A program made the position numbers and the translations under genes. A stretch of 64,000 bases of DNA, from NCBI RefSeq assembly GCF_000016185.1, contig NC_011420.2:3593501-3657500 (forward strand), in the 5' to 3' direction. Shown here piece by piece: positions 7,832-17,266 of the stretch (position 1 is its first letter; every line of letters starts with the position of its first letter). This DNA comes from Rhodospirillum centenum SW (GTDB taxonomy: Bacteria; Pseudomonadota; Alphaproteobacteria; Azospirillales; Azospirillaceae). The notes under the pieces are model-generated. The model was given only the letters and a program-made list of their open reading frames with translations. It was not told where the DNA came from and searched no databases.

Positions 7832-10088
7832 CGCCGGGCCGTTCGTGCCGGCTGGAACGCGGGCACGTTTCGACCGCATACAGCCACCGGAGCGCCATCC
7901 CGGCCTGCAACTGGACAAGTTCAGCGTCGGCGGAGCGCAGAAGGATCTACAGGCCGAGGCTCTGAAAGAGGTCTGTGCGACGAAGGGCGACAAGGCGGCG
8001 CTGGACTGGGCGCTGAAGCGCCGCAACGCGATGCTCGACGCGCTGGGCGCCACCCGGTTCGAGGCGACGACCGAGGGACCGCTCACCCTGCATCTGTCAC
8101 GCGCCTCGGCGCTGGAGAATGCCGGCATCTGCCTGCACCCGCTTCATGGTTTCTGCTATCTGCCGGGCAGCGGCCTCAAGGGCATGGCGCGCGCCTGGGC
8201 GCTGACCGAAGCCGGCCTCACGGAGGATGATCCGACCTTCACGGCGATCTTCGGTCGTTCCCCTGACCCGAAGAAGAACGTTGCGGGCACTGCGGGCGCA
8301 GTCGTGTTCCATGACGCCTGGCCGCTGACCTGGCCCAGGCTGGTCCGCGATATCGTCACCAACCACCATAAGAAGTACTATCAGGACAGCGAGCCTCCCG
8401 GGGACTGGATGGAGCCGGTGCCGGTCCAGTTCCTGGCCGTGGAGCAGGGCTGGCGGTTCAGCTTCGCCCTGTCCGTCCGCTCCGGTGCCGATGCGGCCTT
8501 GGCTTCGGCCCTGGTCGCCACGGCGGCGGACTGGTTGCGCGCCGCGCTTACCGTGAAGGGGGCCGGGGCCAAGACCAACGCCGGCTATGGCACCTTCGTG
8601 CCGGTGGAGGGGCCACGCCCGGCGCCACCGGCGGAACGCTCGCTGACCGTCACGCTGGATCTCGTCAGCCCCGCCTTCTTCGCGGGTGCCACGCAGGACG
8701 GAAATGACTGCGATCTGCGCCCCGCCACCCTGCGCGGCCTGCTTCGCTGGTGGTGGCGCACCCTGCACGTGGCCCACGTCTCTCTTAAGGACCTGAAAAA
8801 CCTTGAAACTCTGGTCTGGGGCGATGTCAAGACCGGAGGCTCCGTCAGAGTAGCCTTGACACCGATTGAGAAGAAGGGGTGCTTTAAGTTCGATAAAGAT
8901 GACGCTGGATTCTACAATAAAAATAATCTCCAGAAGCCTTCTGGCAAAAAAACAACCCAAGGATTGTTCTATTCGTCCTATGGTATGGACGAAAAATCCA
9001 AAAATATACGCCGGCAGAGATGGTGCATGGAGGCAGGATCAAGATGGCAGCTTACCTTGACGGCTCGCTCCCCTCTGGTTCTTCGTCAGGCAGCCTCCGC
9101 ATTGTGGTTGCTTTGTAATTTTGGGGGCGCTGGCTCTAAAAGCAGAAAGGGCTTCGGATCATTTGCAGATGTACAGATTCGGGTCGGATCAGAATCTCTT
9201 ATAGATTCTTTGAACGACTGTAAATCTGCAGCGGCAGAGTTTCGTTCGATCTATCGCATTGTTTCAATGCCCTCGAAAGCCGAGACTGCTTCCATCGACG
9301 ATCTGATGGGACCATTGGAGATAGACCTGCCATGGCGGAATCCCTGGTTCGCATTGGACCAGGTCGGTTATGCGACCCAAGCCTTTGCTCAGAAATATAA
9401 ACACAACCCGGCAAAACAGGTGCTGGGTTTGCCTCGCAAAATTCATGGCCCTAAAGACGATGGCCCGATCACCAACAGAGATGGAATTCGACAGCAAGCG
9501 AACTGGGAACCGCCTGTCTGGCTTGGCCACGATCACCCGAGGCGGCCAAGGGAGGTGCTGCCAGAGCGGTTCCGCGATGCATCGCCTGTCCACTATCATC
9601 TTACTCGTAGCGCGAATGGCACGCTGGCACTGCGGGTCGTCGCGTTCCCGTCACGCAATCTAGGGGGCAAGGATGGCGGGCGCGCCCTGTTCGCCGACTT
9701 GTTCGAGCGCCTTCGGGAGGAGCTTGGCCGCAGGTGCTCTGATCCTGCCCTGTCCAGACTTGGTCAGTCAGCGCTCCGTTCGTCGAATCCTGCCCCTTTC
9801 CAGCAGAACAGCTTGCCCGCCCCAGGCACACGGGTCAGGGCAGTCCTGCTTGAGGAGAAGACGAAAAAGGGCGGGTGGAAAGCGCGCTACCCGCAAAACG
9901 GGACTGTTGGGCCGATTCAGAACACCCAGGATGTCCCGTCGAACTGTAAGGCAGGGGATGAGGTAGAACTTGTCATCCGCAGCAGGACCGATTTCGGATG
10001 GCCAACGCTGAGGGATGACGCACCGCCTAAATCGCCGATAACTTCACAGAATAGTGGGCCGAGCGGTGGAGCCGGTCGGCGACGATGA
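7806..10088 (+). CDS. cmr6-cmr1: Natural fusion of CRISPR RAMP proteins Cmr6 and Cmr1
   Basis: One open frame of 760 residues encodes two subunits that are normally separate. Residues ~1-270 are Cmr6: HPLHGFCYLPGSGLKGMARA near 111-130 and GAGAKTNAGYGTFVP near 252-266. Residues ~278-760 are Cmr1: TLDLVSPAFFAGATQDGND, LRPATLRGLLRWWWRTLH near 304-321, and FGGAGSKSRKGFGSF near 439-453. In Cmr complexes both sit at the crRNA 3' end, so a fusion is structurally sensible. ATG 7806 is preferred over an upstream TTG at 7782 because GGAGGGG lies seven bases before it. The Cmr1 middle (about 8.8-9.6 kb) is less GC-rich than its neighbours. Confidence 0.9.
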   Translation: MATTQNGIDAGPFVPAGTRARFDRIQPPERHPGLQLDKFSVGGAQKDLQAEALKEVCATKGDKAALDWALKRRNAMLDALGATRFEATTEGPLTLHLSRASALENAGICLHPLHGFCYLPGSGLKGMARAWALTEAGLTEDDPTFTAIFGRSPDPKKNVAGTAGAVVFHDAWPLTWPRLVRDIVTNHHKKYYQDSEPPGDWMEPVPVQFLAVEQGWRFSFALSVRSGADAALASALVATAADWLRAALTVKGAGAKTNAGYGTFVPVEGPRPAPPAERSLTVTLDLVSPAFFAGATQDGNDCDLRPATLRGLLRWWWRTLHVAHVSLKDLKNLETLVWGDVKTGGSVRVALTPIEKKGCFKFDKDDAGFYNKNNLQKPSGKKTTQGLFYSSYGMDEKSKNIRRQRWCMEAGSRWQLTLTARSPLVLRQAASALWLLCNFGGAGSKSRKGFGSFADVQIRVGSESLIDSLNDCKSAAAEFRSIYRIVSMPSKAETASIDDLMGPLEIDLPWRNPWFALDQVGYATQAFAQKYKHNPAKQVLGLPRKIHGPKDDGPITNRDGIRQQANWEPPVWLGHDHPRRPREVLPERFRDASPVHYHLTRSANGTLALRVVAFPSRNLGGKDGGRALFADLFERLREELGRRCSDPALSRLGQSALRSSNPAPFQQNSLPAPGTRVRAVLLEEKTKKGGWKARYPQNGTVGPIQNTQDVPSNCKAGDEVELVIRSRTDFGWPTLRDDAPPKSPITSQNSGPSGGAGRRR

Positions 10089-10195
10089 TGGCCATTCTTC
10101 TGGCCGATGGATAATGAAGTCAGAACATCTTGTATATCCTTTCCTGAAATGAACTCTATCACTTTTGCCTAATTATTAATGATGGAGATGTCGAC

Positions 10196-11800
10196 ATGGC
10201 TAAAAATATTGATCGTCTTATCAGCTTTGTTGGACTTGGTTCGAAAAACGAATCGGGGCAGAATGATTACAAACCTACTCGCTATTTTTGGGAGGGACGG
10301 GGCGAGGGGCCGATTCAAACAAAGCATGTCTCCCTGGCGTTGACGCGTATTTTGCAGCCGGCTGAAACCGTACTGCTGACCACGGCAAAGGCCAGGGAGA
10401 CGTGGCAGGAACGACTGCCCGCAGCCTTTCAAGAGGTCGGGCTGCCTGCGCCGAAGTTCGTGGACATCCCCGATGGCAAGGATCAGTCGGAACTGTGGCG
10501 GATCTTCGAGATCTGCCGCACGCACCTGGACCCGCCAGAGGCCATGTCGGGCGGAACGGTCATGGACATCACCCATGGCTTCCGATCCCAGCCCTTTCTG
10601 GCCGGTGCTGCGGCGGCCTTTACCCGCTTGACGCGAAACCTGGACGACAGCCGCTCGGTCACGCTGGTCTATGGCGCTTTCGAAGCCAGGGATGCAGAGG
10701 ATCGAACCCCCATCATTGATCTCACTTCCTTCCTCGACATCGTCGATTGGGCTCAGGCGATCATGCTGTTCCTGCGCACCGGCCGCGGCAAAGATCTGGT
10801 TGCGCTGACGAGTCGAGACGCTGGGGCGCTGTTCCGCCGTTGGGATGAAGGGGGGCGTCCAGGGACGAAGCCCGGGCTCACCGGTTTGAAGAGGCCGCTT
10901 GAGGATTTCGCCGCTGATCTTGCCACGCTGCGTACCGGAAGCCTTCTGTTGCCGACCGGGACGGCGCAGAAGCTGAAAGCCAAGATCGACGAACTCGATA
11001 CAGAGCTTAAGGGGCATCCCGCTCTGACAACCATCATCGATCGGCTGCGGACCATGGCGGCCGATCTGGTCCTGCCCGACGGTGTGGACACCCTGTCCGG
11101 TCCCGACGCCCAGAAGACCATGGCCGCCCTGGCCCGTCGCTATCTGGAGATGGACCGCTACATGGAGGCGGCGGCGATTGTCCGCGAGGGGATGGTGAGT
11201 CTCTATGCGCAACCTGAAGCCGGTCGGCCAGGGCAGAGCTTCTCCAAAAAAGCTCGAGACGAGGCGGAATGTCGTTGGCGCCGACTGGATTCAAACGCCA
11301 GGGGAGATGGACAGCTACGCAATGACCTGCTGCATGCCGGTTTCAATAGAGGTCCGGCTGGAGCGCCGCAGATTGCGAACGGTGTCAGGAAACTTGTGGA
11401 GAACCTTGCCACCGCTCAGATCCCTGAGGAAACTCAGTCGTCCCCTCTCTTCCTCAACCTTTCCAACCACCCCAGTGCCGAGTGGGAGGCCACCCAGCGG
11501 GAGGCCGCACGGAAGCTCGCGCCGGAAATCCGTGATCTGCCCTTCCCCGCAGTGCCGCCCGAAGCAGATGACGCTGCCATCAGTCAGATTGCCCGGGACC
11601 TTGCCAAGCAGGTGCCCCCCGGCACCACCCATGCGATGATCCAAGGCGAATTCACACTGGCCTTCGCGCTGGTGCGCGAGCTTTACAGAGATGGCGTTGT
11701 CTGTCTGGCGGCCACCACCGACCGGGAAATGGAGACGGAGCCGGACGGCAGCCGGCGCTATCGCTTCCGCTTCGTGCGCTTCCGCGCCTACCCCGTCTGA
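10196..11800 (+). CDS. CARF-HEPN CRISPR effector (Csx1/Csx2, TM1812 type) with extra C-terminal Csx15/Csx20-like domain
   Basis: A 534-residue protein. The N-terminal domain has the DxTHG signature of TIGR02221/TM1812-type CARF proteins ([15 protein letters not shown], residues 123-137), expected to sense cyclic oligoadenylate. The middle is helical and ends in a HEPN RNase motif R-x4-H (RNDLLH, residues 375-380). After a hinge, residues ~415-534 form a further alpha/beta domain beginning [13 protein letters not shown] and ending with [22 protein letters not shown] and [10 protein letters not shown]. That pattern recalls the small CARF-like Csx15/Csx20 proteins, some of which are reported ring nucleases. 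The first two assignments are firm; the third is inference from memory. It lies 107 bases after cmr6-cmr1 and eleven before cas1. Confidence 0.85.
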   Translation: MAKNIDRLISFVGLGSKNESGQNDYKPTRYFWEGRGEGPIQTKHVSLALTRILQPAETVLLTTAKARETWQERLPAAFQEVGLPAPKFVDIPDGKDQSELWRIFEICRTHLDPPEAMSGGTVMDITHGFRSQPFLAGAAAAFTRLTRNLDDSRSVTLVYGAFEARDAEDRTPIIDLTSFLDIVDWAQAIMLFLRTGRGKDLVALTSRDAGALFRRWDEGGRPGTKPGLTGLKRPLEDFAADLATLRTGSLLLPTGTAQKLKAKIDELDTELKGHPALTTIIDRLRTMAADLVLPDGVDTLSGPDAQKTMAALARRYLEMDRYMEAAAIVREGMVSLYAQPEAGRPGQSFSKKARDEAECRWRRLDSNARGDGQLRNDLLHAGFNRGPAGAPQIANGVRKLVENLATAQIPEETQSSPLFLNLSNHPSAEWEATQREAARKLAPEIRDLPFPAVPPEADDAAISQIARDLAKQVPPGTTHAMIQGEFTLAFALVRELYRDGVVCLAATTDREMETEPDGSRRYRFRFVRFRAYPV

Positions 11801-11810
11801 ATCCCCGCCC

Positions 11811-12863
11811 GTGACCACCCTCTATGTCACCGTCCCCGGCGCCATCGTGCGCACCGAGTCCGGCTCCCTGTCCGTCTGGATCGAGGTGCAGGCCGACGAC
11901 GGCGGGCCGGATGACGGGCCGATCCGCCGCAAGCGCCTGACCAGCATCGAACCACACCGGCTGGAGACGCTGGTGCTGCTGGGCCAGACGGCGCTGACGC
12001 CGAACGCCATGCGGCTGTGCATGGCCCACCGGATCACCGTGGCTCTGCTGGACGGCGGCGGCAATCTGGCCGCCCGGGTGGTCCCGCCCGAGGCGCGCAC
12101 GGCCGATCTCCGCCTGCATCAGTACACGCTGCATCATACCCCGGAGGAGCGGCTGATCCGGGCGCGCGGCGTGGTGGCGGCCAAGCTGCACAACGCTGCC
12201 GAGGTGCTGCGCGCCGTCCGCAGCAACCAGTCCAACCCGGACATCGCACGGGCCATCGCGGAGGTGGAGCGGACCGCCGCCACGGTCGCCGATGCCGTCA
12301 CGCCGGAAACCCTTCTCGGCATCGAGGGCAACGGGGCGCGCCAGTACTTCGCCGGCCTGCGCGCCGCCTTCGTGGGGGACATCCGGTTCACCGGCCGGGC
12401 CCAGCGGCCCCCGCCCGACCCCGCCAATTCCATGCTGTCCTTCGGCTATGTGCTGCTGGGCAACCGCATCGCCGGGCTGCTGGAGGCACGCGGGATCGAT
12501 CCCTGTCTGGGGTTCTTTCATGCGTTGCGTCCCGGCCGGCCGTCGCTGGCTCTGGACCTGCTGGAGGAGCTGCGCCAGCCGGTCGTCGACCGGCTGGTGC
12601 TGCGCCTGTGCAATCTGCGCATGCTGAAGCCCGACATGTTCGAAGCCGATGCCGAACGGCCCGGGGGCGTGCGCCTGACGGTGGAAGGGCGCCGCACCTT
12701 TCTGGAGGAGTGGGAGGCCCAGCTCGCCCGGCCGCTGCGTGAACAGGGAACGCCGTCCGGGCAGCGGCTGGACGTGCATCGGCTGATCCAGCGCCAGGTT
12801 GACCGTCTGGTCGCCGATCTGCGCGGGGGCGAGCCGTACCGCCCCTTCCGCTTCGGCGGCTGA
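11811..12863 (+). CDS. cas1: CRISPR integrase Cas1
   Basis: Spacer-integration nuclease of 350 residues. The GTG start at 11811 places the typical [15 protein letters not shown] beta-strand at the N-terminus; an in-frame ATG further upstream would overlap the preceding gene. Metal ligands are visible: Glu172 in [11 protein letters not shown], His237 in [20 protein letters not shown], and acidic residues Asp249/Glu252. No reverse transcriptase or other fusion is present. Together with cas2 it makes an adaptation module next to the array, so this type III locus can probably acquire spacers itself. Confidence 0.95.
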   Translation: MTTLYVTVPGAIVRTESGSLSVWIEVQADDGGPDDGPIRRKRLTSIEPHRLETLVLLGQTALTPNAMRLCMAHRITVALLDGGGNLAARVVPPEARTADLRLHQYTLHHTPEERLIRARGVVAAKLHNAAEVLRAVRSNQSNPDIARAIAEVERTAATVADAVTPETLLGIEGNGARQYFAGLRAAFVGDIRFTGRAQRPPPDPANSMLSFGYVLLGNRIAGLLEARGIDPCLGFFHALRPGRPSLALDLLEELRQPVVDRLVLRLCNLRMLKPDMFEADAERPGGVRLTVEGRRTFLEEWEAQLARPLREQGTPSGQRLDVHRLIQRQVDRLVADLRGGEPYRPFRFGG

Positions 12864-12893
12864 CCGGCTGCGCACGCGGAGCGGGGCCGCATC

Positions 12894-13274
12894 ATGGCGC
12901 TGTGGACCGACCCCGACGATGACGAGTTCTTCGAGGACCCGTTCGATGCCGATGTCGATACCCTTGCCACCCTGCTGACCGGGAAGCCGCCGATGAACCG
13001 CTACGTCGTCTCCTATGACATCATCGACAACAGGCGCCGCGTGAAGGTGTCCAACTGCCTGGACAGCTATGGCCAGCGGGTCCAGAAGAGCGTGTTCGAG
13101 GTGCTGATCTCCAAACAGCTCCATGCCCGCATGATCCGCGAACTGACCGCTCTGATCGACGCCGGACAGGATCGGATCAGCATCTATCCCCAGTGCGGCA
13201 GTTGTGATGCCCGCCGCGTCGATCTGGGGGTTGCGCCGGACAAGCCCGTACACCAGAATTGGATCATCGTCTGA
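12894..13274 (+). CDS. cas2: CRISPR adaptation protein Cas2 (possible 33-residue N-terminal extension)
   Basis: The ferredoxin-like Cas2 core starts at MNRYVVSYDIIDNRRR (internal ATG at 12993), followed by RVQKSVFEVLIS and ISIYPQCGSCDARRVDLG. From the ATG at 12894 the protein is 126 residues, with a very acidic leader (WTDPDDDEFFEDPFDADVD) absent from ordinary Cas2. Both starts have a weak ribosome site, so the short form of about 93 residues is possible. It follows cas1 by 30 bases and precedes the array leader. Confidence 0.9.
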   Translation: MALWTDPDDDEFFEDPFDADVDTLATLLTGKPPMNRYVVSYDIIDNRRRVKVSNCLDSYGQRVQKSVFEVLISKQLHARMIRELTALIDAGQDRISIYPQCGSCDARRVDLGVAPDKPVHQNWIIV

Positions 13275-13500
13275 TCCTCAAGGAAACGGACGGTCGGCAG
13301 GCAAGGGGAATCGTAACCGCTGTGGCATGCCAGGGCCGGGGGGGCTCACGATTCGGGCCAGGGTCTTGAAACTGTGAAGAAAAAAACCTTCTTCCCGCGC
13401 CGACGGCGGCTGAAGAGGTGGGCTGCGGGCCGGGCGCCGGGCCGGTTACGAGAAACCGCCGGCCATGCCTTTGCTCCACTTTGTCTTTTCAGGGCTGCTT
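13275..13500 (+). promoter_or_regulatory. CRISPR leader region
   Basis: This 226-base gap lies between the cas2 stop and the first repeat, at the conserved end of the array (the degenerate repeat is at the other end). It should hold the array promoter and the integration site. A short A-rich block (13376-13387) and a T-rich block near 13480-13490 stand out. No clear -35/-10 pair was identified. Confidence 0.6.
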
Positions 13501-15577
13501 CCGCAGCCCTCTCCCCGCTACCGAGGGGACTGAAACGAGCACCTCCTCCATCTCGTCACGTCGCCAACGGTCGATCCGCAGCCCTCTCCCCGCTACCGAG
13601 GGGACTGAAACGCCACCTCGGCAAGCGCCACCAGCGTTTCCGCATCCAGTCCGCAGCCCTCTCCCCGCTACCGAGGGGACTGAAACGCGGTTGGTCCAAC
13701 GTGCGTTACACCCATCGTTACGCCACTCCGCAGCCCTCTCCCCGCTACCGAGGGGACTGAAACATGCTGGACGATTTCGCGCTCTTCCTCGTCGGTATCA
13801 TAAAAGTCCGCAGCCCTCTCCCCGCTACCGAGGGGACTGAAACGTCGTCGAGGTCGATGTCGTCCTCGGGATGGAGCCACCAGTCCGCAGCCCTCTCCCC
13901 GCTACCGAGGGGACTGAAACAGGAGCGCCGCGCCGAGCTACGATGATTGACGCTCGCTCCGCAGCCCTCTCCCCGCTACCGAGGGGACTGAAACGAGGTT
14001 GGCCTCCACGGTCAACGTGTCGAAGGTGAGCTTTCCGCAGCCCTCTCCCCGCTACCGAGGGGACTGAAACCATCGCGGCTTGCGTCGGAACGTCCGGTCT
14101 GCTAAGAAAACTCCGCAGCCCTCTCCCCGCTACCGAGGGGACTGAAACCCGGTCGGGTTCCTCTTCCATCAACTCAAGCAGAGCCGCTCCGCAGCCCTCT
14201 CCCCGCTACCGAGGGGACTGAAACTCCCCAGCCGTCACGACGGTGCCGCCGTCCGCGGGTGTTTCCGCAGCCCTCTCCCCGCTACCGAGGGGACTGAAAC
14301 GCGGGCGAGCCCCCGCCGAAGAAACCGACGGTGATATCCCGCAGCCCTCTCCCCGCTACCGAGGGGACTGAAACCCAAGGGACGCGAGAGCAATAACGGA
14401 GTGGTGCGGGGACCCGCAGCCCTCTCCCCGCTACCGAGGGGACTGAAACAATATTCATGCTCGCTGACACATAAGAATTGCCGTCAACCGCAGCCCTCTC
14501 CCCGCTACCGAGGGGACTGAAACCACGTGCGGCGGACGCCATTACCCGAATGGCGGGCGACCCGCAGCCCTCTCCCCGCTACCGAGGGGACTGAAACGCG
14601 GGCGCAGGGTGTGAGCGTCAGTCCGCGGTCCGCAGCCGCAGCCCTCTCCCCGCTACCGAGGGGACTGAAACTCCTCTCGGAGATGCGCTCCAAGGGGCTG
14701 GACTTCGCCGCCGCAGCCCTCTCCCCGCTACCGAGGGGACTGAAACCCGTACTCCAGTACGGCATCCTGATTGAAACGGATGCTGTCCGCAGCCCTCTCC
14801 CCGCTACCGAGGGGACTGAAACGGTGCGGACGACGACCATCCTGCCGATCATGTCCAGACCGAGTCCGCAGCCCTCTCCCCGCTACCGAGGGGACTGAAA
14901 CTCGCGCCGCTCGCCACCATCGTGATGTCACGACCAAATCCGCAGCCCTCTCCCCGCTACCGAGGGGACTGAAACCCGCGGCGATGCGCGTGCCGTCGGC
15001 TTTGGCGGCGTCCAGCGTCCGCAGCCCTCTCCCCGCTACCGAGGGGACTGAAACAGGTGCTGCCCCGTCGTGAGGCACGCGACGGCAATCGCTCCGCAGC
15101 CCTCTCCCCGCTACCGAGGGGACTGAAACAGGGCGTCCCCGACGCCCAGAGCCGCAACCGGGACGCTCCGCAGCCCTCTCCCCGCTACCGAGGGGACTGA
15201 AACACCCCGCTTCCTTTAGCCGCTGAAACAGTCCAGCCGGTCCGCAGCCCTCTCCCCGCTACCGAGGGGACTGAAACTTGAGCATGTCGGAGACGCATCC
15301 GTTTTCGAGCATGCAGTCCGCAGCCCTCTCCCCGCTACCGAGGGGACTGAAACAGGACGCGGGCCGAGGCGAAGGGGTCGGCCGTACAGAACCCGCAGCC
15401 CTCTCCCCGCTACCGAGGGGACTGAAACGACGAACGACGCGTACCGCCCGCACGGGGAAATGGTGTCCGCAGCCCTCTCCCCGCTACCGAGGGGACTGAA
15501 ACACAGCGGGGCCATCCTCTCTATGTAGCTTGCCATTCAACCCGCAGCCCTCTCCCCGCTATCGAGGGGGGAGAGGC
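13501..15577 (+). CRISPR. CRISPR array: 28 repeats of 36 bp, 27 spacers of 38-44 bp
   Basis: Repeats begin CCGCAGCCCTCTCCCC and end GAGGGGACTGAAAC; the first is 13501-13536 and the last intact one 15467-15502. All 27 read as identical; a 28th (15542-15577) has lost the ACTGAAAC end and carries a C-to-T change in the loop. A 5-bp stem (TCCCC/GGGGA) flanks an 8-base loop. The 3' ACTGAAAC fits the 5' handle left by Cas6, so transcription is on the plus strand, away from cas2. No two spacers are the same. Many spacers read as protein-like frames on the opposite strand, as expected for crRNAs antisense to mRNA. Confidence 0.98.
15549..15576. terminator. Hairpin made from the degenerate terminal repeat
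   Basis: The last repeat has changed so that CCTCTCCCC (15549-15557) pairs perfectly with GGGGAGAGG (15568-15576), a 9-bp stem compared with 5 bp in the other repeats. It sits between the array and the convergent cas6 and is followed on the plus strand by a short T-rich stretch. It may stop transcription from either side. Confidence 0.5.
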
Positions 15578-15616
15578 GCGGGCGGTTCGTTCTTGCGGGG
15601 ATGGAGGGCGCGGGGG

Positions 15617-16525
15617 TCACTCCAGGGGCTGGATGAGCACCTGCCCCAGCCCGAACACCGTGGCCTTGCCCAGATGCACCCAGCCGAGCGCGGCCAGCAG
15701 GGGCCAGAGCGGCCCCGGTCCCTCCGGCAGGTCGAGCGAGCCTGTCACCCCGTGCAGGTCCAGTTCGCCCTGGTTCGCGGAATACCGGTGCAGGTGGGCC
15801 GGGCTGCCCCGCCATCGGCCGGCCGGCAGCGCCCGCGCCCAGGCGAGCGCCGGCCCGTTCAGGGCGGACAGTGCCGCGCCTCCGTTCCCGGCCGTGGCCC
15901 CGGCCAGCCGGGACAGCCGCCGCAGACCGACCGCCACGATGTCCGGCAGGGTGGGCTGGTCGATCAGCCGCCCCCGGCGCAGCATCCGCACCGGCACATC
16001 GAAGACCAGACGGCAGGGCAGCCCGGCCGTGGCCTCCCCTGCCGTGCCCAGGGGCCAGACCACCTGATCCAGGCCGAACGGGTCGGCCGTGCCTGCCCGT
16101 ACCTGTCCGTCCGGCCCCAGTGACCGGATCGCCCGGACGGCGAAGGGTCGGCGCTCCGGCCCCAGCCCGCGCGCCGAGGCCAGCAGCCAGCCCTCCAGAA
16201 GGGCAGGGTCTTGGTGCAGGGCCTCTGCCATGCTGATCCACTCCACCGCCGGCCAGTCCACCGCATCCGGGGGCGCGGGGCGCAGCAGATACCGCGGATG
16301 CGCCTCTGCCCCCGATTCGGCACGCCCCTCGAAAACGGCGGCGTAGCAGCCCGGGTCATGGTCGTGCAGAGCCGCGCCCCAGACCCCGCGCAGCATCGGC
16401 ACCGTGGTCATCACGCCCGGCGTATCCAGCACCAGTCTCCGGGCCTTGACATGCACCGAGGCGAGGGCGACGCGCAGCTCATCGGCCAGGGCGGAGGCCG
16501 GGGGAAGGTCGGCTGTCGGGAGCAT
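15617..16525 (-). CDS. cas6: CRISPR pre-crRNA processing endoribonuclease Cas6
   Basis: A 302-residue RAMP-type protein that should cut the array transcript within each repeat to leave the ACTGAAAC 5' handle. The C-terminus carries RYSANQGELDLHGVTGSLDL and the glycine-rich loop HLGKATVFGLGQVLI, typical of Cas6. The catalytic residues are not certain by eye. It is transcribed toward the array from its own, unlocated promoter, 40 bases from the last repeat. The start at 16525 has a poor ribosome site. Confidence 0.88.
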   Translation of the reverse strand: MLPTADLPPASALADELRVALASVHVKARRLVLDTPGVMTTVPMLRGVWGAALHDHDPGCYAAVFEGRAESGAEAHPRYLLRPAPPDAVDWPAVEWISMAEALHQDPALLEGWLLASARGLGPERRPFAVRAIRSLGPDGQVRAGTADPFGLDQVVWPLGTAGEATAGLPCRLVFDVPVRMLRRGRLIDQPTLPDIVAVGLRRLSRLAGATAGNGGAALSALNGPALAWARALPAGRWRGSPAHLHRYSANQGELDLHGVTGSLDLPEGPGPLWPLLAALGWVHLGKATVFGLGQVLIQPLE

Positions 16526-16690
16526 GTGCAGGCCCGGGCTCCAAAGCAGATGGCTCAGAAGCCGCAGCTTTCATCGAGCCCGGCCGCGCGTCAACGTGCA
16601 GCGGTCGCTGACGGCATGCTGCGGGCCGGATGATGCGCGTCGGCGTCCGCGTCGAGCGCCCGTCCGGACACCGGCCGGACGGACCGCCCT

Positions 16691-17266
16691 TCAGTCCGCC
16701 AGGCGGTAGACGTACCGACAGGACGGACGCTGGCCGCCGCGCTGCGGCAGGTCGGAGACATAGTCGCCGTCATAGGCGAAGCCCATCCGCTCCAGCACCC
16801 GGCGGGAGACGTGGTTCTGCGCGAAGGTGTTGCCCACCACCTCGCGGTAGCCGCGCTCGCGCAGCAGGTCCAGCGCGAAGGCCACGGCCTCCTGCACATA
16901 CCCCTGCCCGCGGAAGGGGAGGCCGATCCAGTAGCCGATCACGGCCACCGGCTTCGCGTCCTTCCAGCCGATGCTGCCCAGCACGGCGCCGTCCTCGCGG
17001 CGGCGGATGGTGAAGTAGGGGCTGGCCGTGCCCCGCCCCTCGATCCACCGGCGCATCGCCTCCTCCGTGCAGGGCCAGGGCATGGAGGCCGTCATCATGA
17101 TGGCGTCCCGGTCCCCGCCCAGGAGGGCCGCAAAGGCCCCGGCATCGTCGGGCACCTGGGGGCGGAACTCCAGCCGCGCACTGTGGTAGGTCTCCGCCAC
17201 CGCGGCCGCCACCAGACCGGCAGGGTCCGCATTCACGGGACCGGCGTTCACGGATTCGGTGCTCAT
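16691..17266 (-). CDS. GNAT N-acetyltransferase (RimJ/RimL type)
   Basis: A 191-residue acetyltransferase. RLEFRPQVPDDAGAFAALL opens the GNAT fold; GYWIGLPFRGQGYVQEAV gives the acetyl-CoA-binding R/Q-x-x-G-x-G/A loop; NHVSRRVLERMGFAYDG is the usual C-terminal motif of the RimJ/RimL group, which acetylates protein N-termini or small molecules. The substrate cannot be read from sequence. Its ATG overlaps the stop of the upstream DUF29 gene, so the two are co-translated. A 8-bp GC hairpin lies just after its stop (16660-16682). Confidence 0.85.
   Translation of the reverse strand: MSTESVNAGPVNADPAGLVAAAVAETYHSARLEFRPQVPDDAGAFAALLGGDRDAIMMTASMPWPCTEEAMRRWIEGRGTASPYFTIRRREDGAVLGSIGWKDAKPVAVIGYWIGLPFRGQGYVQEAVAFALDLLRERGYREVVGNTFAQNHVSRRVLERMGFAYDGDYVSDLPQRGGQRPSCRYVYRLAD

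Noticed and set aside
13374..15536. Many open frames inside the CRISPR array repeating SPLGSGERAA or SVPSVAGRGLR
   Set aside because: They are translations of the repeat unit in different frames; repeat-spacer periodicity explains them.
15537..16241. A 234-residue minus-strand frame overlapping cas6
   Set aside because: It overlaps cas6 in another frame and has a Gly/Ala/Arg-rich shadow composition with no motifs.
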